A stretch of DNA of 64,000 nt from Guadua angustifolia (taxonomy: Eukaryota; Streptophyta; Magnoliopsida; Poales; Poaceae). The first letter of the stretch is position 1; each line of letters opens with the position of its first letter. The position numbers were made by a program, and so were the translations under genes. Below, in pieces: positions 1-11,903 of this stretch. Location: positions 51,230,198 to 51,294,197 of the forward strand of contig CM070520.1 of NCBI GenBank assembly GCA_036346375.1, written 5' to 3'. The notes beneath the pieces are model-generated. The model was given only the letters and a program-made list of their open reading frames with translations, was not told the DNA's origin and ran no database searches.

Positions 1-159
1 TTATTAGAACCATGATATACCTGTTAAACAAAAGTACTTCATATTTGATTAAGTTTGAAATAAAGTTAAAACAGACTTTAGGTGCTAGGTACATAAAGTT
101 AGTATATGACCAAATAGCACAAATATAAGCTAATGTAATAGAAACTAGCCTATAAACAT

Positions 160-560
160 TCTGTAGATCTAGAACATCTAATCTTGCAAGGACATTTAAG
201 GTTTATCTTAGTTTGCACCAAGTTCATATATAGCTTTACCACCTATGTTCGAAAGGCCGACATTGCATAACTCTCACAAATAAATAATAATAGATATAAA
301 ACCGGTACGTATATGCTCTATAGGACCAAACCATCTAATACTATAAAAAATCATTATGATTAGTCATGATTTGCACATAACCCTAATCGCAGCATCCTTT
401 CGTGTAATATAAAACATAAGGGTAGAAAATGAATAAACCCCATGAGCAAATGTTAAAACATGTGAAACCTATCTTCAAGTACCCTACAGGTCTAGACCAT
501 CTAATACTACAAAGATAATTATATATATAAACATGCTTTGCATCTGAATCCTATTAAAAG
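160..560. repeat. Degenerate tandem repeat, period about 150-170 bp
   Basis: Three diverged copies of a motif of the form CTAYAGR..YRRACCATCTAATACTA begin near 166, 314 and 484, each in AT-rich surroundings. The rest of 1-950 shows no gene-like structure; the short open frames there have no recognisable domain. The unit could be a decayed satellite or part of an old transposon. Confidence 0.4.
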
Positions 561-750
561 CCTAACCCTTTTTTGCTATAAGCCTCAAAATCAACAACAC
601 AAATGAATAAGAAATCAAGATTAAAAGTGTTTTTATTTCTAAAGGTGATGAGTAGTTGTGTTATTTCTAAATTACCACTTGGGTTAATTTATGAAACTTT
701 GTGCTGGGAATTTGTGAATTGTAGTCGTGCATTCGACTATTAATATATCT

Positions 751-904
751 AAGTTGATTTCTAAAATAGATGTGATGTAAGTGGTGTAATATGTAATCTG
801 AGTTGATTTTTGAAATAGATGTGTTGTACATAGTGTAATATGTATTATGATTAGTTGATTTCTGAAATGGATGTGATAATATACTTGTGATGTAATCTGT
901 ATTG
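751..904. repeat. Tandem repeat, three copies of about 50 bp
   Basis: Copies start near 751, 801 and 853, each beginning AGTTGATTTYTRAAATRGATG and ending in a TAATATGTA- or TAATCTGTA-like string. The copies are roughly 80 percent alike by eye. No coding content is recognised. Confidence 0.7.
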
Positions 905-984
905 TCCTTGTTTTAGAGAGCATGACTAGAATTTTTTGAAGCTAGCCAGTAAACAGAAAAAAATATAACAATACAAATTAATAT

Positions 985-1610
985 CATATATGGTTTTTTA
1001 GCAAAAACCATCCGTGATATGCTAACTAATAATCATTTATGATGTTTAATTATCATAGATGGTTTCCAATAGGAACTGTCTGTGATAAGTGGATATCACA
1101 GATGGTTTATACTCTGAAATGTCTATGATATCTACTTATCACAGATAGTTTACACTCAGAACCATATGTGATATGATTTTAGAGACAGTTCGTACACCGT
1201 CTGTGATGAGTCGTCATTATCACTAACACATGATTACAGACGATTCATAAAACCGTATGTGATGAGGTTTTTGAAGCGTATGTGATGAGGTTTTATGTAC
1301 TAGTGCGTGTATAAAATCGTCTATGATATCAGTTGATATCATCACAAACTGTTTTTCAATAAACCTGTCTATGATATCAATAGATATCACAAACGGTTAA
1401 TGGATAAAACCGTTTGTAATATTTATTGATATCATCACAGTCGTTTTTGATAAATCCATTTGTGATATAACAATACCACAAATGGTTCTTGCCGAAACTA
1501 GTAACTTTGACGGTCACGCTTCTAAAATTGTCTATAATTAGATTTAACACATACAGTTTTTTATAACAGTCTGTGATGAGGCGTCTAATATAGTCATTTC
1601 TGCAGTTGTG
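985..1610. mobile_element. Decayed CACTA-type subterminal region (two possible right ends)
   Basis: Many degenerate copies of a short motif close to ATCACAGACGGTT appear in both orientations, which is the usual look of CACTA subterminal repeats. Two strings could be right ends. One is TAGTG at 1301-1305 in the context ATGTACTAGTG. The other is a mutated TTTCTGCAGTTGTG ending at 1610, which resembles the TTTCTGTAGTAGTG terminus seen at 33221. No matching left end or transposase belongs to it in this window, so it is a fragment or a very old non-autonomous copy. Confidence 0.55.
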
Positions 1611-1764
1611 TAGCATTGAAGCTTTGTAGCACAGCCTTCAAGGTACCCACATATATGGGGCAGGGACACCACACGTCGGAATGCTAGCACTGGCTACGTA
1701 GCTTTGGGCGAATGAGGTTTGATGGCTAGGGTTTCAAGAATTTCAAATTCCTATGATCTCTCTT

Positions 1765-2690
1765 CACTACTACAGAATAGTATATCACAATCGTTTCATT
1801 TTGGTCGGTTCTTAAATTTTTAGGAAAAAATGATTGTGATAGATGACTTAGGAGGCGTAGTGAAAATAATCATTATCGATTACGAGATTAGAAGCGATTG
1901 TGATATAACCTTAGGCATCGCAATCGGTTCTTATATGAGAAGCGATAGTGATGATCACATTGTCACTATCGCTTCTTACAAAAGAATCGATTGTGATGTC
2001 TGTATTCATCATGATCGATTCTTTTGTAAGCGATAGTGACGTGTATGATCATCACTATCGCTTTTTACATAAGAACCGATTGTGATGTGAACATGCACAT
2101 CACAATCGATTCTTAATAAGGAAGCGATGATGTTCATGAAGATCACTATCGCTTCTCCCGTAAGAACCGATTATGATGTGCATGATCATATCACTATCGC
2201 TTCTTATTTAAAAACCGATAGTGATGATAATGAACATCATTATCGCTTCATAATTAAGAACTGATTATGATGTGCCTCGCTAGGTTAACCACTCGTTCTG
2301 TACTCGATCTCCTCTGTTTTTTTAGAGGAGATTTTCTGCACTGCTACCTGAGAAAACAGCTCATATTCTGTGATTGGAAGCAATATTTGGGTAAAAAATT
2401 TGAAGCCAAGCTGAAAAATTTGAAGCCAACCCTAAAACTCGTTCGTTATTTTGTAACGGTAATATTAATTGAAATATTGTCTCAATATTTGAAATAGCTA
2501 GCTAGCCGTCGCTCCAGTTTTTCCTTAATTTTATTGTGTGAAGTCTAATTGCAGATGGACCTTGAGGAATGGATGTATCAGAAAAACCATGTGAATGATG
2601 AATTTCAGATGGGTGTTCAAGAGTTCAAAAAAATTGCAGAAAAAGATACGGTGAAGAGGGGTGTAAACTCCATATATTATCCTTGCCACT
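1765..2690 (+). mobile_element. Left end of a second CACTA element, broken at 2687
   Basis: CACTACTACAGAATAG at 1765 matches a CACTA 5' terminus. It is followed to about 2275 by a dense two-orientation array of ATCACAATCGGTTCTTA and ATCACTATCGCTTCTTA type motifs. These differ from the ATCACAGACGGTT family of the large neighbouring element, so this is a separate family. After a 250-bp leader, a TNP2 first exon begins at 2549 and runs into the CACTACTACAGG end of the composite element at 2687. No continuation of the exon is seen on the far side at 33222. Confidence 0.7.
2549..2690 (+). pseudogene. TNP2 first exon, transposase-associated domain (truncated)
   Basis: The frame starting at 2549 opens MDLEEWMYQ and continues with a FQMGVQEFKKIAEKD segment and KRGVNSIYYPC. 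This is the plan of the transposase-associated zinc-binding domain (PF13963) that opens most plant CACTA TNP2 proteins: MDxxWMY, then about 30 residues, then KRGxxxIxCPC. The exon is cut after the first cysteine pair position by the start of the composite CACTA element. The splice acceptor TTGCAG lies just upstream at 2547-2552, so the methionine may also be internal to an exon. The gene is dead because no downstream transposase sequence remains attached. Confidence 0.7.
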
Positions 2691-2995
2691 ACTACAGGAA
2701 TCGTCATCACAGACGGTTCGTAAACGTCATCAGAGACGGTTTTGTGAACTGTCAGTAACAATAAGTCCGTGATGAAGGAGATCATCAGAGACGGTTTTCC
2801 ACCTATCTGAGAAAATATATATCACAGACGGTTCTATTAATAAACCGTCTGTGATATATAATTATCACAGACGGTTCTCATTTGAAACCGTCTGTGATAA
2901 TTAAATATCACAGACGGTTTCAAATCATAACCGTCTGTGATACTAACTTATCATAGACGGTTTCAAATAAGAACCGTCTGTGATGACTTTTTTTC
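2687..2995 (+). repeat. Left terminal and subterminal repeat array of the composite CACTA
   Basis: After the terminal CACTACTACAGG, ATCACAGACGGTT or its complement AACCGTCTGTGAT occurs about a dozen times. Successive copies are often head to head, so they form small palindromes (2818-2985). In CACTA elements such arrays bind the element's own DNA-binding protein (TNPA in maize Spm). The array is the mirror of 32915-33221. Confidence 0.85.
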
Positions 2996-3049
2996 CACAC
3001 CCCCAGCAAAACCTCCATTATTTATGGTGTTGTTAAGAAATTTCCATCA

Positions 3050-3470
3050 ATATTTCTACTTGATATTTATAAAGCACAACCGATTATAGATTTTGTAATT
3101 GAATATCTACACTTCCTATATGCATTGAGGCAATAGTTTATACGATCGGGATAGACTTAAAATATAAACATTTGTGGCGCTTTTCTCCTTCTTATGATAA
3201 TGTTGATGGAACTTGACTAATAAATCAACCAAGACCATACGTAGCATAGCGGTGTGTGCTGCACAAAGCCGCCGAATGGCATGAAACAAATCACACACTC
3301 CGATGTGTCGGGTTCGATCAAGCGGGCCAGAGGTTGCGTCACCTCGTCATCTTTGCGTGCGGGTCTTGGTTGATTTATTGAGTCGTTCCATCAAAAATAG
3401 AAGGGAGAAAAGCGCTACAAATGTTTATATTTTAAGTCTAAGTAATACATAAGTAGATGAAAATTTTGAA
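3050..3470. repeat. Subterminal hairpin of the left arm
   Basis: A segment containing AGACTTAAAATATAAACATT (3151-3170) and GGCGCTTTTCTCCTTCTTAT (3176-3195) is followed, in inverse orientation, by GAGAAAAGCGCTACAAATG (3405-3423) and the complement of the former. The stem is over 80 bp with mismatches and the loop is about 170 bp. A corresponding, larger hairpin lies at 32210-32850. Confidence 0.7.
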
Positions 3471-3618
3471 CAACAAACCATAAATAATGGAGGTTACCTC
3501 TAGATGAGGTGTAGGAAAAACATCTAGTTCAACAAGCAAGACATTATTAAGTTATTGCATTCAAGATGAGCAAATATGTATTAAGAATAATATCATGTGA
3601 CAATACAATGAATCGTAC

Positions 3619-4631
3619 TGACAAATACCCAGGGCATAAGGATCCCCAGCGGCCCAGGAGAAGCATATGGGCCGCTCTGGCGCTGAGCCTCAAACAAGCC
3701 ACGATCGGAGGCCCACGACTTAGACCAATGTAGCCCGAAGAGGCCCGACAAACGCACTAAGTCGGACGCCCTCCGGCGACACTTTCGCGAGAAGCTGGAA
3801 GGCCGACCGACCAGCCCGACGCGCGCTCGGTTCCGACCAAGCCAACCCCGCAATCCGACTAAGCGCTACTGGGACCGCGCCCCACGAACTACGGCAGCGA
3901 CGACCAGGTTAGCCCGACCAATGGGTCGGACCGATCGGCGAGCCGAACAAGCTCGGATCATCTTCACCGAAAGTAGAGCGTCAAATCACGAAAACCGGCC
4001 TCTCTGGTCACCTAAAAGCGGCGATCGGCGGTTAAATCACGATCGAGTAGGGGCGGGATGCTCGCACCTTCCCAAGGCGGTCCCCGTGGCGCGCCTCGGC
4101 GTCGGCACGACCTTCTTGAAGAGCAGTCGCCATTTCTGAAAGCGGACCGAGCCGTCGCTCTGCGCCTCCACCAACCCAGCACAGGACGTATGGTTGCCCG
4201 TCAAAGGTCAAGTCCGGCAACCAGACACCGAGGCAAAAGACCGGACTCCTAGGCGTTGGGAGCCCCATCCATTTTTTCCCTTTACACACTCCTGTGTAAC
4301 CTCAGCGTAACCTGCCTCCCCAGGCTATATAAGGGGAGGCATAGCCCTTCAGGCAGACGGACGATATAGGCGATCGAACATAGCACTCCCGAATTACACT
4401 CGTTGCCATTCACAGCAACCCCATACCAAAGCGCCCTGAGTTCGAGCTCAGCCCTTGCTTGTAACACGACAGATACATCGAGAATCAATAACACCCACCA
4501 CCTCACTTAACTCGGGTAGGGGCGTTACGCCGAACGATATAAATCTTGGACCTCCTTTCTTTCGGTCTAACCATTCGAGGCGGGGCGCGTAGCCCCTCTG
4601 ACCTACAAATTTACTTGCGGTTCTCGAAACA
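3619..4631 (+). repeat. 5' LTR of the gypsy-type element
   Basis: It starts TGACAAATAC and aligns along its length to 11904-12929. A TATA box (TATATAAGG, 4325-4333) sits in a GGGGAGGC context, the likely promoter with R/U5 downstream. The exact 3' limit is blurred: the terminal ACCGACA seen in the 3' LTR is lost here, and the sequence runs from GAAACAA into the primer-binding region. Confidence 0.85.
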
Positions 4632-5589
4632 AGCGGTTAGCGCGCCGGTAGGGGCTCACGGCGTCATCGGCATCTCCGGATTCCCATTTGTCTCCTTGAT
4701 GGCTTCCACCACCAGCGATAAGCGCTTGCGCGGGAGCCGAATCGGTTCGGCTCCTCGACTTCATCACTCTGCATGGCGGAGAGCTCGTCCTTGCACCGCC
4801 GCACCCGAGACCGAGCCCCACCGAGCGCCTGAACCCGTCCGGCGCCCTCGGCGACGGCTCGAGGCCCCCATGCGAGCTTCCAGCGGCACCCATGTGTGGC
4901 GCCTTCCGGGAGAAAACGCGGCAGCATCCGTCTTGGCGGCGCCACCGCCTCCGTAGGCTGCGTTTTATTGCGATGGTGGCTGTCGCCCGGCCTCCTTCCA
5001 CAATCACGAAGACCCCCTCGACGGCGATTCCGGCTCCGACACGGAGCAAGCCTCGAAGGGTTATACTCCATGAATGCAACGTGGCGGCGTAGGCCATCGA
5101 TCGGCCGCCACTTCCCGAGCAAAAGCCCGCCACCGGCTCCCGGCTTACCGGGCGGGCGTCGGCCGACCACTTAGGTCTCCCGGATCCACCACAACGAGCT
5201 TCTCCGGCGAGAGTTGGGCTGCGGGCGGCGAACTTCGGCAAGGCCAAAGCCGACCTACAAGGGGCCAAGCACCTCGCACCCCCTGGCGCTAAGCGGCGCT
5301 GCGCATACGCCGCCTCTGACAACAAGCGGCGGAAGAGCGGTCGTTGCCCGTGTTTCCCCTCCTAGCCAAAACTTCGCGGCGCGATGTTTACTCAGCGGCA
5401 TCCCGAACCGAAACGAGCACGAGGCGGGGCTACCTACCGGCACCTCCGGGAGTGGTAAACCTGCCGCCATCTGACATGTGCCGGCCCCGGATACTCAGCA
5501 CACGAGGTCTCAGTCGGGCCGCCAGAGCCTGACTCACCGCGAACCGGCGAAGATCGCGCCGCAGTTGGAGCGGCCCCAGGCCTCCTATA

Positions 5590-6620
5590 CTCCGGCGCGC
5601 CGCCGCCTCGGGCAACACCACGACTACCGCGACACCCTCGACGCGCGGAAAAAGATCGGCGGCCACGGGGGCCGTTCGCGAGTTGCGGACGGCGGTCGGC
5701 CGCGGCAGTAATCCGAGCCGGAAGGACCGGGACCCCAAGCGTTCTCACGGGAGATCCGTCGGGCGGATTTTCCCGCCTGTTCCGAGCACCTGTCAACATA
5801 GCCAAGTACACGGGGGCGACGAACCCCGGTGTTTGGTTGGAAGATTACCGGCTCGCCTGCCGAGCCGGTGGAGCTACTAATGATCTTTTTATCATTCAGT
5901 ACCTCCCCATTTACCTGGCGGACTCGGCCGAGCCTGGCTCGAGTACTGCCGGAACCATCAAGCGGGGCGACCAAGAACGTCTTCGTCGGAAACTTCGAGG
6001 CAGCACCAAGCGCCACAGGAACTCTGGGATCTTAAAAGCGCAAGCAACAACCGGGGAGGCGCTCGGGACTATATCCGCGCTTCTCCCGGCGATGTAATGA
6101 ACTCCCGACATCGATGGCGCTAACGTCGTGGGGGCGTTCATCTCTGACACTCGTCGCGAGCCTTAGTCCACAAGGTAGGGTTGCATCAAACCCGGGACTA
6201 CCAAGGAGCTGCTCGGCGTTACCACCAACCACGCCTCCGGCGAGGAGGCCGTGGGGCCATCTTCGATAAGGGAAGGCCAAGCGAGAGTCGGGTTCGAGCT
6301 GCCCTCCTCCGACCACTCCGACAAGCGGGCGGAAGGAAAACAGGCCGTGAGGACCACACGGTCGCCGCCGCCGCCATACGACAAGCGCGGTAGCGGCGGC
6401 ACCCGACCACCGAAAAGTTGATGGAGAGCCGTGTCGCACCACGGGTACCCGTCAAGCACACGATCTGGATCTGCGAAGTCTGGCGCTTTCTCCGGAAACC
6501 CCCGCACCCACGGGTAAAGGAAAGAAGCGCGACCCGCCGGAGGTCGGGGAAGGAAAGGCAGACGATGGGTTCCCGGAGCCCGACGGATGCCTCATGATCT
6601 TCGCGCAGAGTCAGTCATAC
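5590..6620 (+). pseudogene. Decayed Ty3/gypsy gag
   Basis: Pieces of a Retrotrans_gag protein can be followed through at least three frames. Near 5700-5800 there is a SREIRRADFP-like segment and then APVNIAKYTGATNPGVW. At 5837 comes EDYRLACRAGG followed by DLFIIQYLPIYLADSA, then a basic segment of the type KRxxNSxxLKA. At 6220-6260 a SGEEAVGAIFD segment appears. At 6590 an LMIFAQSQSYG-like string stands where pol normally begins. Every segment matches the order seen in grass gypsy gag proteins, but stops and frameshifts separate them. No protein can be made from it. Pol does not follow: after about 6780 the sequence turns into tandem repeats and the antisense gene. Confidence 0.8.
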
Positions 6621-6784
6621 GGACAACCTCGGAATCCGCTCCAGGCGCCAACGAGTCGCACGACGACCAACCCAAAGAGATAAGTCTCTCGACTCTCGGT
6701 CTCCTTTACGGTTATTTCGAAGGACCAGCAATACGCGCCAACCACGGCCTGGTCGCCACGCATTGCTCGGGGGCTTAGGAGCAA

Positions 6785-7180
6785 TGTCATTCACATTCAT
6801 ACAGGTCGGCGATCCGACTGACCACTTGGCTTCCCTAGCGGGTAAGGGTAACCTGTCCGACCCAAGCGCTGCGGCCTACGCCCCAGCGGCTACGGTTTCG
6901 AAGTGGCGCTTCGCGGTAAGGGGCTACCCATGCGGTGCGAGCCACAAGTCAGTCGGGGACGTCCCTTTCCTGCTCAAAAACGTGAATGAATGCTTCTGTT
7001 TTCCAACGTCATTCATATTCATACGGGTCGGCGGCCCGACCGACCACTCGACTTCCCTAGCGGGTAACCCGTCCAGACCCAAGCACTACGGCCTCGCCCG
7101 GTAAGGTTTCAAGTAGCACTCCACGGCGAGGTTACCGTCTTGCTCTGGCTCCTAAGTCAGTCGGCGCCACTCCTCCCCTG
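6785..7180. repeat. Tandem repeat of about 222 bp inside the gypsy element
   Basis: Two copies start near 6785 and 7007 with GTCATTCAYATTCATACRGG, followed by a pair of GTCGGCG.CCCGAC inverted motifs and TTCCCTAGCGGGTAA. They lie at the point where pol would be expected and separate gag from the antisense gene. No coding role is recognised. Confidence 0.7.
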
Positions 7181-7391
7181 CATGAAACATGAATAGACGC
7201 CTTTCGACCTCAGGGTTCGTTAGCACTTCCTTCGCGCTCCCTTCGAAATTGAACCGCCTCGCTGAAAAACCGGCGGTTTCGGGCCCACGATTCAACGCGA
7301 AGGAATAGCTCAAACTCGCGAATAGACACAAAAAACGAACTCCGATTCGTTACATATCAAAGTTCTTTACATTTTGCAAAAATTATAATGT

Positions 7392-10300
7392 CTAACATTG
7401 TTCGTAATCCCCGTGGAGGACGCTCTGCGGCGATATCCGATCAGCGATCACTCGGGCATGAGGCTCGGCTTGGAGCGCGAAGCGATGGACCTCCTCGTCG
7501 GTCCGGTTCCTAGCGACCCCGCTGCTAACGTTGTCCAGGTTAATACCATTGTAGAAGGACATGGCGTTAACAAGCGCAGAAGTGGCTCCCAGGGCAGCAC
7601 TCGTCTTCACCGACTTCTCGACGTGCTCCGGCACACGAGCCAGCTCGGTCGCAAGTAAACTTGTGCCTGCACAGCCCCAAGCAATCGGTTGCAGACGGCC
7701 CGGCCTACCCTCCCCAAGGTCGCCAACTCGGTGACCAGTTCGGCCCGGTCGTCCTCCGCCTCTTTCCGCGCTGACTAAGCCACCGCCTCCGCCGTGACCG
7801 CCGCGTCACGCTCCTCCACCGCCAGTCGCCACGCCTCCGCAACTTCGCTGAATCTCTTCTGCGACTCTAAAGATCGAAGCAAAAGTTAAAAAGCGCACTC
7901 GATGACGGCACCTCCCAAGTCAACCCGAATAACAACATCTTACCGGCCGACGACTTAGTCATGGCGGTGAGCTTGGCCTGAGCATCCTCCTCGAGCTTCT
8001 TCGCTGCCGCTGCTTCCGCCTCGGTAGCAACCTTGGCATTGCTGGCCTCCGCCAGGAGGGACTCCAACTCTGATACCCTCGCCCTCAGGGACCGACCCGA
8101 CCGGCGCTCCTCCTCTAAGGTATCGGCCATCTCATTCATCGACCGGCGGGCCTCCTCCGCCGCCGACCGCTCGCGCGCCTCGGCCTCCCGAACCTCATGC
8201 AGCTCAGAGCCCAGTTGGTCGTGATCCTTCTCCGTGGCCGTCCCCTGGCCGTGCAGGCGGCGGAGGAACTCGAACTTACCCTCTGAGCGCTCCCACAGAC
8301 GCCGCAATCAGCCGACACATCACTACGAGACCCGACGAAATTCGAAAGGGCGGGGAAATTTTGAACACAACTTACCGCGCCGGCCAGGTCAACCCCTCCG
8401 GTGACGGCGTCCAGCACCCTGCCGGAGGACTCGAGGAGCTAACCCAGGCTCGCCCGAATCTTCTCCAACTCAGTCTTGGCCCGCTGGGAGCCCTCTTGCA
8501 GGGATTCCCACTCCCTAAGCTCCGCCCTGTCATCCAGCGTGAACAATGCCTCGCCAGGTGGGTCGCTGCCCGCCCAAACTAAGATGGGCGGTGGCGACTG
8601 AAGGGGTCCCCTCGAGGACGTCCCGGCGGCCCGCACCGACGGCGGGACCTCTGACACCTCCGGCGGCGAATCGGCGACCACCACCACCGCCGCCTGCGGC
8701 TCCTCTCCCAGCCGCCCCCTCGGTGGAGATGGCGGCAAGGCTTCCAGTGCCAGGATCGGCAGCACTTCAGCGATCGGCGGCGCAAGGTTTGCTCCGTCAT
8801 CATCTGCCCTCGATCCTGGCGGTGAGCCGCTGACGGTCGCCTGGGCTTCGTGGCGTGCCGACTCCACGGTCGATTCCGGCACAACCACTGGCGCAACCGC
8901 CGTTACGTCAGCTGCTGCGGGCACGACCAGCGACGCCGCCTCCGCCATTTGCTCCGGCCCGGATGGCGTATCCCCAACTTCCGTCGGCGGGAGTGGCGGC
9001 GTCGGTCCCGATGGCAACTCCGCCACCTCCGTCAGGCTCTCCCCCGCGAAGTCCCTAAGAGCACGGGCCGATCAGAAGCAGCTCAAGCGAAATCGGCGCG
9101 TATGACAAAAAGAAACAAAACCAACCGTGTCGAGCGGGTGCTGAACAACCGCGCTCTCTTCGTTGGTCTCCCTGGCAAAGGAGAGCCATCTCTTCCTCCT
9201 TCCGGGGGGACCTTTTCTGGAGGTGTTCCTGCTTGGGGCGCCGCAATGGTGACTTCCGCATCAACGCCCTCCAGCAGATCGTCGCTCGACGACAGCCCGA
9301 AATCGTACGCTTCGTATGGATCATCGGGATCTCTGCCGTCGCTGGAAGACGACCCCGCGCCGACCGAGGAGAGGGCGGTCGACTCTGACACCTCCTCACT
9401 TGGCCATCGCTATGCGAGTCTTCCTCTTCTCCTTCCTCCTGCTCTCCTGCGCTCTTTCCGAGCGGATTCTGTGATTGAGCCTTTTGGCGGGCCGCCCTCA
9501 TCTCCTTCTCCCCGTGCCCACGCCCGGAGGATGCTCAAGTAGGCCACGAAAGGGGTGGGAACTCTATTCGGTCAAAGCGCAAGGATTAAGACAAGAGACG
9601 AGGGAAAAGTAGAGAGCCACCCAATTACCAAATTTGGGGGTTTTCCACCGAAAAGGGCTCGGGGCGCCGCCTCACCACCGTGGCCTTCACGACCGGGGCC
9701 AGTGTCACCCGAGCCTCTACCTCCGGCGAGGGAGGTCCGAACGCTCCATCCTCATGGGGTCGGATGCTCCCACATACTCAAACATCGGGTGAGGCACATC
9801 CATGAGGGTTGTACAGCGTCTCGCCATGAACACACAGACGGCGGCGTCACTGTCGAGGCCTCGCCTCTTGAGCCGCAAGCTGCTCGAGGATCACCTCCAT
9901 CTTCCTCTTCTCCTTTTAAATCTGCGCCACGGTTCCATTCTGCATCGCCTCGGTCGTCTCCCAAGTGAAGGCCGGCGCTGTCCCTGCGTTCGAATGTAGA
10001 ACCATTGAGTGCCATCCTCGGTTCAACGTGGGCAGCTTCATGTCGATGTACTCCGGCGCCCTGCTAGGCCGGCGGATGGCGGCGCCGCGATCGGCGCCAA
10101 CGATCGCCCGCCGACTTTCCTTCCGCCGATATATGGAAAAAATACCTCCAGCGAGCCCAATGGGGCTCGATCCCGAAAGGCTTCACCAGCGTGATGAAGA
10201 TCGCGATGTGCGACCTGCGTGGGGATTCGGATGATCGCCTCCACCTTGTAAAAGTGAAGAAGCCCGCGAACAAATGAGTGGAGGGGGAGGCTGAACCCGC

Positions 10301-10595
10301 GTTCGAAGAAGGACGCGGATACAACGATCTCGCCGTCGCCGGGCTCCGGAGCTGCGGCTCCCGTCGGTACCCTCCACCGAGATACGTCGCGCGGGGGAAG
10401 GAATCGTTTCTTCGCCAGGCCAAGCACACGAGCGTCGACGGCGGAGCACTCCGGCCACGTCATCTCCGAAAGAGCAGGACCGACGAGCGGAGCGAAAAAG
10501 GGGCTGAGGCGATGAATCCCTCTCCTAGGTTTTCTGGTTTCCCTCACGGTCGCCCTCGTTTTTTCTTTCTTTCGCAGTGAAGAACAGGACAACAT
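7392..10595 (-). pseudogene. Antisense gene of a gypsy element (putative gypsy-type transposon protein, PF04195 type)
   Basis: Read on the minus strand from about 10595, the first part (10430-10060) holds FFERGFSLPLHSFVRGLLHFYKV-like sequence. After a frameshift comes GIEPHWARWRYFF, the core of the 'putative gypsy type transposon' domain (PF04195) found in grass elements. Next is an acidic, serine-rich linker (9391-9083), then a proline/alanine-rich linker (9026-8600). A long coiled coil rich in E, A and R follows (8307-7800; HEVREAEARERSAAEEARRS). The C-terminal part (7634-7392) contains LGATSALVNAMSFYNGINL, which suits the C-terminus of the same family. The function of the family is unknown. 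Several frameshifts and at least one stop break the frame. The gene runs opposite to gag and takes up most of the internal region, as in other grass elements with this extra antisense gene. Confidence 0.7.
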
Positions 10596-11457
10596 GGAGG
10601 AACCCGACCAGTGGTTCCCCCCTCTTTATAAGGAGCGCAACGCCCATCGGCCGGACAGGCGTCAACCGAACAGGCGATATCGCGAAGAGAAATGGCGTGC
10701 GTTTCGCTCCCCCAACCGTCGCGACGGTTCAACGGCGAGAAGGCCTCACATCGGGCAGAGTGGCGCACGGCTCCTCGAGCCTTGTCCCCGAACTTGAAAA
10801 ACCGCCTTGCAACAGAAGAAAAACATGCCAAGACCGCTACGGTCTCGGAGGCCATGAAAAGGCCCCCCAACTTATGCTCGGGGCTCGACCAAGTGTTGTG
10901 GGCTCCGAACGCCCAGCCACCAAGTGGATGCACACACCGCCCGGCGAAAAAATCGGCGAGGGCGAGGATAAGGTGAGCTCGGTGGGCCTCTAGTTGGGTC
11001 GGCGGGCGACCCAATCACCTTTAATCATGTTGAGACCATACTTCACACTCACCGCTGAACCCGTCGGCGGTGGCGGCCAGCAGCGCCCAGTCGGCGGACG
11101 ACACTGGGTCCGACACGGATCGAGTAAAAGGTTCTCATGGTGCGCCCAGGAGGTCGGACGCCCGCGACGGGATAACGTCCGCTCGGAAACGGTTCTCCTT
11201 TCGGGAAGCCGCCAGGGCCCACTCGGACAAACCCGCTATCAGCTCGCATGAGCACGGCGTTCAAGCCAACGCATGGCAAACGCGCGCTAGCTCACCCCCT
11301 CCAGGTCCCACACCTATGGACGGGGCGTATTCGTGGGGAACGCCGCCACCGCCCTCGCTCAACGAGAGCATGGGACGGGCGCCTTTATCTATTTCTGGCG
11401 CAACGCCGACCTTGCAGGTACATCGGGATCACGACGCAAAATGGACGCCTCCACATA

Positions 11458-11900
11458 CAAGGTAAACCCCCGACCGGCTCTCCGATCCGCTCGGGGGCTC
11501 CATCCACCGGATGCGCTCGCGCGCACCCGGGCATTGGCCACCAACCCGTTTGGTCGGACACCAGCAACCGAGGAGGCCACCTCCGTCCAACTGATGCGCT
11601 TGCAGGTACTTAGGTGACTTTGACCAGGAGCTCGAGTCCACCAACCGGAGCTGCCTCCGCACGAAAGGTAAACCCCCGACTGGCTCTCCGATCCGCTCGA
11701 GGACTCGGGGGCTCCATCCACCGGATCTTCGCGCACACGACCAAAAGCCAACCAGACTGACCGCCGGGCACCGAAATCGCGAGAACCGGTCGTCGGTCCT
11801 AAAACCTGAAGATCCGCCATATCAAAGCGGCATGCTCGACCGGAATCCGTTGAGCAGGTAAACCCCCGACCGGCTCTCCGATCCGCTCGGGGCTCGGGGC
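11458..11900. repeat. Three-copy repeat before the 3' LTR
   Basis: GGTAAACCCCCGACYGGCTC followed by TCCGATCCGCTCGRGG occurs at 11460, 11668 and 11857, spaced by about 200 bp. The copies alternate with GGGGGCTCCATCCACCGGAT strings. The last copy runs into the purine-rich tract and the 3' LTR, so the array may have arisen by duplication of the polypurine-tract region. Confidence 0.75.
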
Positions 11901-11903
11901 TAT

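Noticed and set aside
2810..2990. Regularly spaced short palindromic repeats that might look like a CRISPR array
   Set aside because: The repeats occur in both orientations, the spacers are not unique, and they sit at the end of a CACTA transposon. They are subterminal transposon repeats, and the window is plant DNA.
4603..5325. A 240-codon minus-strand open frame in the gypsy element
   Set aside because: It lies in GC-rich sequence where long chance frames are common, overlaps frames in all other phases, and shows no domain. It also runs across the LTR end and primer-binding region.
8850..9542. A 230-codon plus-strand open frame
   Set aside because: It is the complement of the antisense gypsy gene, and its translation is only Arg, Ser and Pro runs.
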